Shown: positions 17,034 through 25,943 of the stretch, one piece after another
Layout: every line of letters starts with the position of its first letter
Numbering within the stretch: position 1 is the first letter of the stretch
Assembly (NCBI GenBank): GCA_020073445.1
Contig: JAIQFE010000006.1
Span: 1 to 64,000, forward strand
Length of the DNA: 64,000 nt
Reading direction: 5' to 3'
Origin: Terriglobia bacterium
GTDB taxonomy: Bacteria; Acidobacteriota; Terriglobia; Bryobacterales; Bryobacteraceae
Notes under the pieces: model-generated
The model's input: only the letters and a program-made list of their open reading frames with translations
Databases searched by the model: none
What the model was told of the DNA's origin: nothing
Translations under genes and position numbers: made by a program

Positions 17034-17569
17034 ACGCTCTCCTTTAGTTTGCCGCGCAGCAGTTCTCGCCCTCGAAACAAACGAGCCTTAAGCGTCCCCT
17101 CCGGCAGCCCCAGGCTCTGCGCCGCCGCGGGCACGTCCATTTCATGGAAGTAGAAAAGCATGAGTGCCTCGCGGTACTTCGGCGGAAGGGTGAAGACAGC
17201 CCGCCGGACCGACCGATCGCGCTCTTCAGCTTCCATCATGCCGTCCTCCGCGCGCGGATCCCCAGGCTCCGATACGTCATCGATAGACACGAAGCCGGCG
17301 GGGATTCGCCGCAACTCAGACCGATACAGATTGGTCGCGAGCGCAAACAGCCAGGTCGAAAACGCGGAATCCTTTCGCCACTGGCCAAGAGCCCGATACG
17401 CGCGCAAGAATGCCTCCTGAGCCAGATCCTCCGCGCGGCTTCGGTCCCGGCAGAACCGGTATGCCAGATTGACCAGGGGATTTTGCCAGCGCCGCACGAT
17501 ATTCTCGAAAGCATCCACGTTACCTGCCAGGACTTTCTCGACGTCGGCCTGGTCGTCGCTGGCGCTCAC
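17030..17569 (-). CDS. ECF RNA polymerase sigma factor (RpoE-like)
   Basis: 179 residues from GTG 17569, which has GGGGGAG at ideal distance; an in-frame TTG at 17596 is a poorer start. Region 2 is seen in NPLVNLAYRFCRDRSRAEDLAQEAFLRAYRAL and WLFALATNLYRSELRR. Region 4 is in LPPKYREALMLFYFHEMDVPAAAQSLGLPEGTLKARLFRGRELLRGKL. It directs RNA polymerase to a stress or envelope regulon. The overlapping membrane protein downstream is probably its inhibitor. The divergent gene at 17698 could be a target. Confidence 0.92.
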   Translation of the reverse strand: MSASDDQADVEKVLAGNVDAFENIVRRWQNPLVNLAYRFCRDRSRAEDLAQEAFLRAYRALGQWRKDSAFSTWLFALATNLYRSELRRIPAGFVSIDDVSEPGDPRAEDGMMEAEERDRSVRRAVFTLPPKYREALMLFYFHEMDVPAAAQSLGLPEGTLKARLFRGRELLRGKLKESV

Positions 17570-17697
17570 GCGTGCTCCCCCCGTAGGTCCGACCAATGCA
17601 GGCCACCGACGGTTGCATTTTCTCTATGGAATCAAGATTCTCTCAAAAAACGCAACCGGGGCCGATTTACGGGTGTCGTACTGTTCGGAGACGAATT

Positions 17698-18231
17698 ATG
17701 ATCGAAGATTTCGCACCAGCCTTAGCGTGGGGCATCGCGGCTATTGCTCTGTTTACCTTCCTGTCGGTCGCGGCTTGGACGTCTGCACGCCGGAAGGAAC
17801 GGGAGGCTTACTACAAGAGTGAGGCGATCAAAAGGATCGCAGAGATGCAGGGCGCTACGCCCGAGCCTGTCCTCCAGATTCTGCGCGAAACGATGGCGGC
17901 GTGGAAGGACCACCCCAGCCCGGCCAACATGGGCCCCTATCAGGCCAAAGCTTACTACCGGGCGGAAACAATCAAGAAAATCGCGGACATGCAGGGTGCC
18001 GGAGCGGATTCGGTCCTTACGGTTCTTCGCGAAGAAGAGAGGATCAGTGCGCGGCGCACTCGGGAGGGCTTGAAGCTGGGGGGGTTCATTACCGTAGCGG
18101 TGGGACTGGGGCTGATCATTTGCCTTCGGGCGATCGTGCCCGATATGCCGGTCTATCTGGTTGGATTCATCCCTGCACTCGTCGGGGTTGCGCTCCTCGC
18201 CTTTGGATACTCTTATTCGCCCAAGGATTGA
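17698..18231 (+). CDS. DUF6249-like membrane protein with internal duplication
   Basis: 177 residues from ATG 17698 after CGGAG. One membrane helix at the N-terminus (WGIAAIALFTFLSVAAW) and two near the C-terminus (GGFITVAVGLGLIICL, FIPALVGVALLAFGY) frame two copies of a repeat. AYYKSEAIKRIAEMQGA (about 35-51) and AYYRAETIKKIADMQGA (about 83-99) are each followed by a similar VLxxLRE segment. The double-helix C-terminus resembles DUF6249-type proteins found next to ECF sigma factors. It is divergent from the sigma factor operon, which suggests shared regulation. Confidence 0.65.
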   Translation: MIEDFAPALAWGIAAIALFTFLSVAAWTSARRKEREAYYKSEAIKRIAEMQGATPEPVLQILRETMAAWKDHPSPANMGPYQAKAYYRAETIKKIADMQGAGADSVLTVLREEERISARRTREGLKLGGFITVAVGLGLIICLRAIVPDMPVYLVGFIPALVGVALLAFGYSYSPKD

Positions 18232-18455
18232 ATTCGTTCATGGCCGGCGATTCGTAGAGAGAGAGCTTCCCGCAAATCGTCGCATGCCTGGCGGCAATAA
18301 TCCACTCGCAGGCGGGCTGCGCGGAAACCGTCCGGCTCAGCTTTCTGGATCATTTCCCCGGTGGCCAGGGCAGATGCTTCGATCGCGCTGGCATAAGCCT
18401 TCATCAGGTCATCCGTGCTGAGGTGGCTGAACTCCCACTCCACGTTGGTATGCAT
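18213..18455 (-). CDS. Small hypothetical helical protein
   Basis: 80 residues, all-helical in look (STDDLMKAYASAIEASALATGEMIQ, then RVDYCRQACDDLREALSLRI). No family recognised. It overlaps the end of the convergent membrane gene by 19 bases and follows the PilZ-like gene by 10 bases in the same direction, so those two are probably co-transcribed. Confidence 0.5.
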   Translation of the reverse strand: MHTNVEWEFSHLSTDDLMKAYASAIEASALATGEMIQKAEPDGFRAARLRVDYCRQACDDLREALSLRIAGHERIQSLGE

Positions 18456-18465
18456 AGTCCCGTCG

Positions 18466-18816
18466 CTATCGTGGAATCAATTCGTCCACGCGAATGAACA
18501 CCCGAAATTCTCCGTTCGGGCGCGGCGCGACGCGCCTGATCCGCCCAAAAACGATCCCGCACCGCATGTTAATCTTTGCCCAGACGCCAAGCGGCAGGCG
18601 TTGATCCATAGACAGCATCAAGCCTGTTTCCGACAGATCGGCGGCTCGCACGTCGTATTTCTGCCGGTCTGGACCTTCCAATACCCATGCCACCGCGGAT
18701 TCCTCATGGACCGGCAGTGCCACCTCGCCGGTCTCCACCGCGCGGTTGATCATAAACTCGTTAAAAGCGCCTGTTTCCACATCCATGCCCTTGAGGAAGT
18801 GCACGACCTCTTCCAC
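18466..18816 (-). CDS. PilZ-like domain protein
   Basis: 116 residues, starting at GTG 18816 or ATG 18786. The segment RAADLSETGLMLSMDQRLPLGVWAKIN matches the PilZ pattern D/NxSxxG followed by a beta barrel, and RQKYDVR upstream can serve as the arginine-bearing part. PilZ domains bind cyclic di-GMP. Here the RxxxR motif is not canonical, so binding is unsure. The protein is cytosolic and forms a pair with the small helical gene. Confidence 0.55.
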   Translation of the reverse strand: MEEVVHFLKGMDVETGAFNEFMINRAVETGEVALPVHEESAVAWVLEGPDRQKYDVRAADLSETGLMLSMDQRLPLGVWAKINMRCGIVFGRIRRVAPRPNGEFRVFIRVDELIPR

Positions 18817-18961
18817 ATGAGGTGGCTGATTCTAAAGGCTCTGGCCCATCCGGACTGTACAGTTTTGAAAGTCTTGTTTCAGGGCTGGACAAAGCCCGGA
18901 TACAGGAATGACTCGTATGGCCGTTGTCGTGCATCTTCTAAGGCGGGAGGCGCGACTGAGA

Positions 18962-20074
18962 ATGCGATCTCAAATTCGACTCGGCAAAGTCTTCGGCATC
19001 CAGATCGGTCTGCACTACAGCTGGTTCCTGATCGCCCTTCTAATCGTTTTCTCGTTAAATGCTCAGTTTCATCTAGCCAATCCAGCATGGTCTGTAGGGC
19101 TGGTCCTTGGTTTAGCCATCGCCACGGCGGTCCTGTTCTTTGTATGCCTGCTGTTGCATGAGCTGGCGCACTCCCTGGTCGCCAAAGCGCGCGGGATTCC
19201 AGTGCGCGAAATCACCCTGTTCGCGCTAGGCGGCGTATCGCAGATAGATGGGGAATCGACCGATGCGAAGACGGAATTCCAGATCGCCATCGTGGGACCG
19301 TTGACCAGCGCCGTGATCGGGCTACTCTGTTTCGGAGCAGTTTACGCCCTGCCCAAGGCAGTGACGCCCGGGATTGCCATGCTGACCTGGTTGGGATACA
19401 TCAACTTCGGCCTGGCCGCGTTCAATCTGGTCCCCGGGTATCCCCTGGACGGGGGCCGCATCCTGAGATCGGTGTTGTGGTGGAAATCCGGTGACGCAGA
19501 GCGCGCCACTCACAACGCTGCGGTCACCGGCCAGGTAGTCGGCGGACTGTTCGTAACCCTGGGAATCGTGCAGTTCTTCTTTGGGGCGAATGTTGGCGGC
19601 TTGTGGATCGCCTTCATTGGCTGGTTCTTGCTTCAGGCCGCTGGCGAAACTCGCCGGCAGGCCAGCCTCAAGCGAGCGTTTGAAAATGTGCGGGTGGGCG
19701 ATATCATGTCGCACGACTGCGCCACGGTGGACGGCCATCAGAGCGTCCAGGATCTGGTGGAGCGGCTCTTCAAAAGCGGCCGGCGTTGCTTTGTGGTGAT
19801 GGACGATGGGCATGTCGCGGGTTTGGTGACGCCCCAAGATATTCGCCAGGTGAGCCGTACTCAATGGCCTGTGACGCTGGTGGATGCTGTGATGCGGCCC
19901 CTGGAGGGGCTGCATGCCGTCGCGCCCGAGACTCCTCTGGGGAACGCCCTGCAGGTCATGGCTAAGGAGAATGTGAATCAGCTTCCGGTCATGTCCAACA
20001 GCCACCTGGACGGGGTGCTTTCCCGCGCGGAAGTCCTTAACTATTTGCAAACGCGGGCCGAACTGGAGCAATGA
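18962..20074 (+). CDS. Site-2-type metalloprotease (M50) with CBS domains
   Basis: 370 residues from ATG 18962 (MRSQIRLGKVFGIQIGLH), which has GGGAGG upstream; ATG 18908 would add 18 residues. The zinc motif HELAHS is in the third membrane helix, and the second motif, VPGYPLDGGR, supplies the Asp ligand. This is the intramembrane S2P/SpoIVFB layout. After about residue 240 come two CBS modules (VGDIMSHDCATVDGHQSV, then VDAVMRPLEGLHAV), which usually sense adenosine nucleotides. The substrate is unknown; anti-sigma factors are typical. Confidence 0.88.
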   Translation: MRSQIRLGKVFGIQIGLHYSWFLIALLIVFSLNAQFHLANPAWSVGLVLGLAIATAVLFFVCLLLHELAHSLVAKARGIPVREITLFALGGVSQIDGESTDAKTEFQIAIVGPLTSAVIGLLCFGAVYALPKAVTPGIAMLTWLGYINFGLAAFNLVPGYPLDGGRILRSVLWWKSGDAERATHNAAVTGQVVGGLFVTLGIVQFFFGANVGGLWIAFIGWFLLQAAGETRRQASLKRAFENVRVGDIMSHDCATVDGHQSVQDLVERLFKSGRRCFVVMDDGHVAGLVTPQDIRQVSRTQWPVTLVDAVMRPLEGLHAVAPETPLGNALQVMAKENVNQLPVMSNSHLDGVLSRAEVLNYLQTRAELEQ

Positions 20075-20156
20075 CAATGAGTTGCAAGAATGAAACCAAC
20101 CGGGCATGAGGCTCATCTAACTGATTAGAAGTGAGTTAGAATAAGAGTTTCCAGCC

Positions 20157-20429
20157 ATGCAGTGGCATATCATCAATCATCACGACTACATCGACGGACC
20201 GTTCGACAACTATGAGACGGCTTTGAGGGAAGCCTGCGCGCTCGGCAAGGAGACTCGCACCGAGCCCCGCGTCCGAAGGCGCGCAGAGAACTTCTTTGTT
20301 TACAAGGCTCCTTACGATCGCAAGGAGCACTGGCAGCCGGAATACTGGATCTGCACCAAGGAAGCCGCGATCGCCGAAGGTGTCCGTGAGGACATCTTTT
20401 CGCAGCCGCTTCTCGAAACTTGGCGATAA
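20157..20429 (+). CDS. Hypothetical protein, small
   Basis: 90 residues. WHIINHHDYIDGPFDNYETALREA at the start looks like a small alpha/beta fold, and the rest is charged with aromatic clusters (WQPEYWICTKEAA). No signal peptide, membrane helix or known family. It lies between the S2P protease and the cytochrome gene on the same strand, with its own leader. Confidence 0.5.
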   Translation: MQWHIINHHDYIDGPFDNYETALREACALGKETRTEPRVRRRAENFFVYKAPYDRKEHWQPEYWICTKEAAIAEGVREDIFSQPLLETWR

Positions 20430-20483
20430 GCCCTGGGCGCATAAGCCTGACCAGACGCAGACCAGACGTGGTTCAATAGCGGT

Positions 20484-20939
20484 ATGAGCAAACGTTCCGC
20501 GATTGCTGCCGCTGGGGCGATCGCGCTGTTTTGTGGCGTCTACGGCAGCATCGGCATGGGCCAGGACAAACAATCCAAGAAGCAAGCCGATGGTGCGGAT
20601 ACCGTCCGGCTTATCGATTCCATCCAAGGTCCGAACCTGTACAAGGCGTATTGTGCGGTTTGCCACGGATCAAAGGGCAAAGGCGACGGTCCCATGATGA
20701 TGTTCCTCAAAACGGCGCCCTCCGACTTAACTCGTATCTCCGCCAGGAACGGCGGAACGTTCCCGTTAGCCAGAATTCGCCGGGTCATTTCCGGGGAAGA
20801 GGCTCTTCCGGGGGGACACGGCACCCGGCAAATGCCCATCTGGGGGCCGATTTTTTCGCAGGTCGCCTGGGATCAGGATCTGGGACGGGTTCGCATCGAC
20901 AATCTGGCCCGGTATCTCGAGAGTCTCCAAGGCAAGTAA
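20484..20939 (+). CDS. Secreted c-type cytochrome
   Basis: 151 residues. A signal peptide (IAAAGAIALFCGVYGSIGMG) is followed by one cytochrome c domain. The haem-binding motif CAVCH sits in LYKAYCAVCHGSKGKGDGP, and the sixth ligand is probably Met in RQMPIWG. It transfers electrons outside the cytoplasmic membrane. The stop is 7 bases before the histone-deacetylase-like gene, so they may share a transcript, although no functional link is obvious. Confidence 0.88.
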   Translation: MSKRSAIAAAGAIALFCGVYGSIGMGQDKQSKKQADGADTVRLIDSIQGPNLYKAYCAVCHGSKGKGDGPMMMFLKTAPSDLTRISARNGGTFPLARIRRVISGEEALPGGHGTRQMPIWGPIFSQVAWDQDLGRVRIDNLARYLESLQGK

Positions 20940-20946
20940 GCATTCG

Positions 20947-21903
20947 ATGGGCAGCAGGACCGCATTACTGATCGATCCGGTCTTCAAGCTGCACGTTACC
21001 GGCCCTGGGCATCCCGAACGGCCGGAGCGTTACGATGCGCTGACGCGGGCGTTCGACCGGGCTGGGCTCACCAAGTCTCTGCTGCACGTGGCGACTCGTC
21101 CGGCTATCGAAGACGAAGTCGCGTTGGTCCACACCCGTCCTTACATCGAGACCGTCAAACGGGATGTCGCATCGGGTGCCAGGGAGCTGAGCACCGGTGA
21201 CACTACCATCAGTCCGAAGTCGCTCGAAGTCGCTTTGGATGCGGCGGGCGGCTTGATGAACTGCGTTGACGTGGTCTTCGAGAAAAAGGCCTCGAACGCG
21301 TTCTGCGCGGTCCGTCCTCCCGGGCATCACGCGCGTCCAAACCAGGGCATGGGATTCTGCATCTTCAACAACGTCGCGATCGCGGCGCGCTACGCCCGGC
21401 GCAAGTATGGAGTCGATCGGGTGCTGATCGCCGATTGGGACGTCCACCACGGCAACGGAACGCAGGATACGTTCTACAGCGACGGCTCGGTGTTCTTCTT
21501 CAGCACGCACCAGTCGCCCTGGTATCCCGGCACGGGAGACGTCCACGAAACCGGCGACGGCAAAGGAAAGGGCCGCATCATGAACTGCCCGTTTCCGGCG
21601 GGCGCGGGGCACAGCGAAATCCTGGGCGTGTTCCAGGACCGCCTGATGCATGCCGCGGATCTCTTTAAACCGGACCTGGTTCTGACCTCGGCGGGATTCG
21701 ACTCGCGTTTCGGCGATCCCCTGGGGCGCTTCACGCTTTCCGACCACGACTTCGCCGACCTGACGCGCGTGATGCTCGAAATCGCCGATAAACACGCCGG
21801 CGGACGGCTGGTTTCGGTGCTCGAAGGCGGTTACGATCTCGCGGGGTTGGCGTCGGCGGCCACCGCGCATGTGCAAGCGCTTGCTCAAAACAGCGCTGGC
21901 TGA
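20947..21903 (+). CDS. Histone deacetylase-like (AcuC/HDAC family) hydrolase
   Basis: 318 residues spanning the whole arginase/deacetylase fold. It keeps HPERPERYDAL, the active-site pair in RPPGHHARP, the zinc ligands in ADWDVHHGNGT (Asp, His) and in AGFDSRFGDPLG (Asp), and the tyrosine in EGGYDL. These enzymes remove acyl groups from lysine or polyamines using zinc. In bacteria, AcuC acts on acetylated acetyl-CoA synthetase and others act on polyamines. Which applies here cannot be seen. Confidence 0.9.
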   Translation: MGSRTALLIDPVFKLHVTGPGHPERPERYDALTRAFDRAGLTKSLLHVATRPAIEDEVALVHTRPYIETVKRDVASGARELSTGDTTISPKSLEVALDAAGGLMNCVDVVFEKKASNAFCAVRPPGHHARPNQGMGFCIFNNVAIAARYARRKYGVDRVLIADWDVHHGNGTQDTFYSDGSVFFFSTHQSPWYPGTGDVHETGDGKGKGRIMNCPFPAGAGHSEILGVFQDRLMHAADLFKPDLVLTSAGFDSRFGDPLGRFTLSDHDFADLTRVMLEIADKHAGGRLVSVLEGGYDLAGLASAATAHVQALAQNSAG

Positions 21904-22000
21904 AAACCACCATTTGGTTGGCAGCGACCAGGGTTGTTCATAGCGAACCAGCGTCTTTTCTGTGTTTTACGGTTGGTAGAAAACGTGCATTCTTGAAGGC

Positions 22001-22807
22001 ATGTTCTTCCGCAACGCAGTACTCGCAGCTGCAGTCACCGTGTCCGTCGCATGGGGTCAAGATAGTCAGCCGGCGGGGTGGCGACAAGCGGATAGTCAGC
22101 CGCCGCTTTCATCAGGCGATGCGCCTTCGCAGTTGACGCTTCCGGCCGGAACCTGGATCAGCGTGCGCGCCGATCAAGTTCTCTCCAGCGATCACAACCT
22201 GCCGGGTGACGAATTCTCCGCGACATTGGCCCAACCATTGGTCGCGAACGGATTTGTAGTGGCACGCCGCGGGCAGATTCTTTCCGGCCGGGTGACCGAT
22301 GCGGTCAAAGCGGGCCGTGTGAAAGGAACCTCGCGTCTGGCGCTGGAGCTAACCGAAGTCACTCTAGCGGACGGCGAGAATATCCCGGTCCGTACACAAT
22401 TGGTCCAATACTCCGGAGGCACGTCGAAGGGACGCGATGCTACGGCGATCGGCACAACCACCGGTATCGGCGCGGCGGTAGGCGCGGCAGCCGCCGGTGG
22501 AGCGGGCGCGGGAATCGGAGCCGGAGCAGGCGCCGCAGCTTCGGCCATCGGCGTTCTGCTTACGCGCGGACGCGCAACCGAGGTTTATCCGGAATCGCTG
22601 CTCACGTTCCGTACGACCGAGCCGATTACCATTTCGACCGACCGATCCCCGGTCGCGTTCGCGCCCGTGCGCCAGGAAGATTACGCTCCGGAGGCGCAAG
22701 CGCGTCCGAGGCTCGTCCGGCGGCCGGTATATCGCGGTTATCCCTATCCGTACCCGCCGTATCCCTATTTCGGAAGTGGAGTCGTTATCGTGGGACGACG
22801 GTTTTAG
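22001..22807 (+). CDS. Secreted glycine-zipper protein
   Basis: 268 residues with a signal peptide (MFFRNAVLAAAVTVSVAWG). A beta-rich part follows (LTLPAGTWISVRADQVLSS, ANGFVVARRGQILSGRVTDA), similar to the TrbI/VirB10-like beta domain. Next is an Ala/Gly run with GxxxG spacing (GIGAAVGAAAAGGAGAG, about 150-185), and the tail is Pro/Tyr/Arg-rich (YRGYPYPYPPYPYFGSG). It is probably an envelope protein. The tail-to-tail overlap with the molybdenum hydroxylase gene is 4 bases. Confidence 0.65.
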   Translation: MFFRNAVLAAAVTVSVAWGQDSQPAGWRQADSQPPLSSGDAPSQLTLPAGTWISVRADQVLSSDHNLPGDEFSATLAQPLVANGFVVARRGQILSGRVTDAVKAGRVKGTSRLALELTEVTLADGENIPVRTQLVQYSGGTSKGRDATAIGTTTGIGAAVGAAAAGGAGAGIGAGAGAAASAIGVLLTRGRATEVYPESLLTFRTTEPITISTDRSPVAFAPVRQEDYAPEAQARPRLVRRPVYRGYPYPYPPYPYFGSGVVIVGRRF

Positions 22808-25044
22808 GCCCGCGCGGCGAGCGCAGCCTTGATCCGCTCCGCCGTGAATGGGACTTGCCGGATGCGCGCGCCCGTGGCATCGAAGATCGCATTTGCGATA
22901 GCCGCGGCGACCAGAGTAATCGACGTTTCTCCCGCGCCCATCACTTCACCCTCGGTGCGATTGATCAACACCGCTTCGACCTTCGGAACTTCGAATCCCA
23001 TCGGCAAGCTGTGATAGGTTCGCCAATCGACCGAGGTGACCTTTTCGTGGTCCCAGGTCACTTCCTCTCCCAGGCAACGGCTCAAGCCTTGCAGAGCACC
23101 GCCTTCCACCTGGTTGCGCAGCCCGTCAGGATTCGAAATCGGGCCGACGTCGCTCGCCGCAACCAGCCGCTTCACGACGATCTTGCCGGTATCCTGATTC
23201 ACTTCGATCTCGGCGACGAGCGCCGTGTAGCCGTTGTCGCCTTCGTAGAGTACGCTAGCCGCGCCCCGTCCTGGGGCGATACCCGTTCTGCGATTCCCGG
23301 GCTTCGGGGACGGCCGCGTCTCCCAGTTCGCCGTCCTCGCGGCGGCGGATAGCACTTCTTTCAGGCGCGCGTCACGCAAATGCCGCAGACGATATTCCAC
23401 GGGATCGGCCTTCACCCGCGCGGCGAGCTCATCCATGAAAGACTCATGCGCGAACGTGTTCTGAAGCCTTGCCGGGGAACGCAGGGGTCCAGTCCAGAAG
23501 CGGGATTCAACCGCATGCGTCAGTACGCGGCCACTTTGCACGACGCCGGTGACGGCGGCGAAGTAGGACGGCACACCGTTGCTGTTGTTGTTGACTCGGG
23601 CGGGTGCGGGCCCAGCCGATCGAGGCGCGAAGTCCGCCGGCGGGAATCCCAGCAGCGAGCCTGTGATGATGTTCCCGGGCCGGTTTGTTCCCGGCCGGTT
23701 GCCCAAACCCGGCGACCACGACTCGTGATCCCAGGAGACGATGTTGCCCTGCGCGTCGACCGCGGCCCGTTGGTCGATCACATACGCGGGACCGTAATTC
23801 TCGAACGCCATCTCGTCCTTGCGCGTGAGCTGAACCCGCACGGGCTTCCCGACGGCCTGGGACAGGATTGCCGCGTCGTAAGTCACGGTATCGGCGCCGT
23901 TGACGCCGTAGCAGCCCGAGCCGCGGCGAAAGATCACGTGAACATTCTCGGGCTTCAAGCCCAGGATCATCGCCGAGGTGCTTTTCTGATACCAGACGGC
24001 TTGCGTAGCCGAGTAGATGGTGGCGCGGTCTCCTTGCACATCGGCCACGGCGCAGGAACTGCCCATCGATCCGTGCATCTGGTACGGATGCAGATACGTC
24101 GCTTTCATCACCGTCGCGGCGCCCGAAAGCTTGGCGTCCACATCGCCCGAATCCACCATGAGCGCGTCGCGCGCCGGCAGCTTGCGCAGCGAATCGTGGA
24201 AGGTCGCCTGATCGGGTAAGGGCGGCCCTGGGTTCCACGTCACCTTCAACTTGCCCGCGGCTTGGAGCGCCTGCCACGGCTTCTCGGCCACCACGCCGAT
24301 GAAATTCTTCTTGACGACCACCTTCACCACGCCCGGCATGCCTGTCACCGAGCTTTCGTCGACGCTTGCCACAGTGGCACCCACCGATGGCGGACGGACC
24401 ACGCGGCCGTGCAGCATGCCCGGCAGCCGCACGTTGTGGACGAACTCAAATTTCCCGGTAACGAGATCGGGAATATCGGGGCGGGGAATCGGCTTGCCCA
24501 GAACGGTCCACTGACTGGGGGATTTGCGTTTGGCCTTGGGATCGAGCGCGAGGCTGAATTTCTTGCCCTCGACGAGCTGGCCATAGGTCACGCGCTGCGA
24601 GCCGCTGCTGATGACGCCGTCGCTGGCCGTGAGCCGATCGACCGGCACGCCGAGTTTTTGCGACGCCATGCGGAACAGAGCCTCGCGCGCCGTGGCTCCC
24701 GCCTGCGCAAGATTGTCGGAATTGAAATTCGCCGGATGCGACTGGCTGCCGGAAGTATGCGCCTGGTCGGGTGTGAGCGCCGTGTCGCAGTAGATCAGCT
24801 TCACGCGGTTGAAGGGAACTGATAGCTCTTCGGCCACCAACTGCTGCTGCGCCGTTGAGATTCCCTGGCCGAGCTCTTCTTTGCCGCTGTAGGCGGTGAT
24901 GCTGCCGTCGGCCGCAATGGCGATCCAGGAATCGAGCTGATTGAGGGGCGGCGATCCTTGTAGCGGGCCTTGCGCGCGCAAGGCCCGGAATCCCACTAAC
25001 AGAACACCCGACGTTTTCAGAAAATCGCGGCGTGTCGCCTTCAT
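22804..25044 (-). CDS. Molybdenum hydroxylase large subunit (IorB-like)
   Basis: 746 residues from ATG 25044, sharing ATGA with the end of the small-subunit gene. The Tat signal is clear: TRRDFLKTSGVLLVG. The body matches the xanthine dehydrogenase/aldehyde oxidase family of the isoquinoline 1-oxidoreductase beta type: GKEELGQGISTAQQQLVAEEL, RRGSGCYGVNGADTVTYDAA, and near the end GAGETSITLVAAAI with the catalytic Glu. Such enzymes hydroxylate N-heterocycles or aldehydes at a molybdopterin cytosine dinucleotide. With the 2Fe-2S partner it forms a two-subunit, FAD-free periplasmic enzyme. The substrate is unknown. Confidence 0.9.
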   Translation of the reverse strand: MKATRRDFLKTSGVLLVGFRALRAQGPLQGSPPLNQLDSWIAIAADGSITAYSGKEELGQGISTAQQQLVAEELSVPFNRVKLIYCDTALTPDQAHTSGSQSHPANFNSDNLAQAGATAREALFRMASQKLGVPVDRLTASDGVISSGSQRVTYGQLVEGKKFSLALDPKAKRKSPSQWTVLGKPIPRPDIPDLVTGKFEFVHNVRLPGMLHGRVVRPPSVGATVASVDESSVTGMPGVVKVVVKKNFIGVVAEKPWQALQAAGKLKVTWNPGPPLPDQATFHDSLRKLPARDALMVDSGDVDAKLSGAATVMKATYLHPYQMHGSMGSSCAVADVQGDRATIYSATQAVWYQKSTSAMILGLKPENVHVIFRRGSGCYGVNGADTVTYDAAILSQAVGKPVRVQLTRKDEMAFENYGPAYVIDQRAAVDAQGNIVSWDHESWSPGLGNRPGTNRPGNIITGSLLGFPPADFAPRSAGPAPARVNNNSNGVPSYFAAVTGVVQSGRVLTHAVESRFWTGPLRSPARLQNTFAHESFMDELAARVKADPVEYRLRHLRDARLKEVLSAAARTANWETRPSPKPGNRRTGIAPGRGAASVLYEGDNGYTALVAEIEVNQDTGKIVVKRLVAASDVGPISNPDGLRNQVEGGALQGLSRCLGEEVTWDHEKVTSVDWRTYHSLPMGFEVPKVEAVLINRTEGEVMGAGETSITLVAAAIANAIFDATGARIRQVPFTAERIKAALAARA

Positions 25045-25505
25045 CGCGTCACCGCCTTCCCGTACTTCCCGATCGCCCGCAACATCCGGACGCTGGTAAA
25101 GCATCGGCACAGGACGCCCGACATGGCCTGCTGGATCTCGGCTTCCGTGGCCTTGGGGTTCTTGTCGAGGAACGCTTTGGCGGTCATGATCACGCCGTTC
25201 AAGCAAAAGCCGCACTGTGCGGCCTGCTCGTCGACGAAGGCCTGCTGGATGGGATGCGGTTTGTCGGGCGTGCCCAAGCCTTCAAGCGTGGTGATGTCGG
25301 ATCCTTCCACCGATTTGACCGTCGTCACGCAGGAGCGCACCGCCTGTCCCTTCACGATGACCGTGCACGCCCCGCATTGGCCGAGTCCGCAGCCGAACTT
25401 GGGACCGTTCAGTTGCAGATCGTCGCTGAGGGCGTAGAGCAGTGGCGTGGCTGGATCCAGGTCCAGGGTATGGGCCCGGCCATTGACCTTTAGAGTAATT
25501 GCCAT
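25041..25505 (-). CDS. Molybdenum hydroxylase 2Fe-2S subunit (IorA-like)
   Basis: 154 residues with two iron-sulphur clusters. The plant-ferredoxin type is FGCGLGQCGACTVIVKGQAVRSC. The C-terminal cluster uses CGFCLNGVIM and VLCRCFTSVRM. It carries electrons from the molybdenum site in the large subunit to an outside acceptor, probably a cytochrome. It is the first gene of the pair and overlaps the large subunit by 4 bases. It lacks its own signal peptide, so it would be exported with the Tat-tagged partner. Confidence 0.92.
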   Translation of the reverse strand: MAITLKVNGRAHTLDLDPATPLLYALSDDLQLNGPKFGCGLGQCGACTVIVKGQAVRSCVTTVKSVEGSDITTLEGLGTPDKPHPIQQAFVDEQAAQCGFCLNGVIMTAKAFLDKNPKATEAEIQQAMSGVLCRCFTSVRMLRAIGKYGKAVTR

Positions 25506-25538
25506 GTCGTCTACGATTTTAGACCTACACTAACAAGC

Positions 25539-25943
25539 ATGGTGGAAGTGGTCGCGGCAGTCATGATGCGCGAGGGCAAAATCCTCATCGGCCAGCGCAA
25601 GCGCACGGGCCGCCATCCGCTAAAGTGGGAATTTCCTGGAGGCAAAGTCGAGCCGGGTGAGGACCCTCGCGCGGCGCTGGCGCGCGAGTTACGCGAGGAA
25701 CTGAACGTGGATGCCCTGATCGGCGAAGAACTGGACTCCTACGAAGTCGGTTACGGAGACGGATTCCAGCTCATGCTGCGTTTCTTCCGCGTCACCGGGT
25801 TCCAGGGAGAACCCCGCAATCTGGATTTCGAGCAGATCGCGTGGGAGGTACCCGGGCGGCTCCCCGAGTATGACTTTCTCGAAGGAGACGTTTTGTTTAT
25901 TTCGAAGATGGGCCGCTGGTGGCGGCCGGCGGAGGCGGGATAA
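25539..25943 (+). CDS. mutT: MutT-like Nudix hydrolase (8-oxo-dGTPase)
   Basis: 134 residues. The Nudix box is complete: GGKVEPGEDPRAALARELRE followed by EELN. The strand WEFPGGK before it and the length are those of MutT/NudG-type pyrophosphohydrolases, which remove oxidised dGTP or related nucleotides before they enter DNA. It is divergent from the molybdenum hydroxylase genes. Its last 47 bases overlap the convergent metalloprotease gene. Confidence 0.9.
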   Translation: MVEVVAAVMMREGKILIGQRKRTGRHPLKWEFPGGKVEPGEDPRAALARELREELNVDALIGEELDSYEVGYGDGFQLMLRFFRVTGFQGEPRNLDFEQIAWEVPGRLPEYDFLEGDVLFISKMGRWWRPAEAG

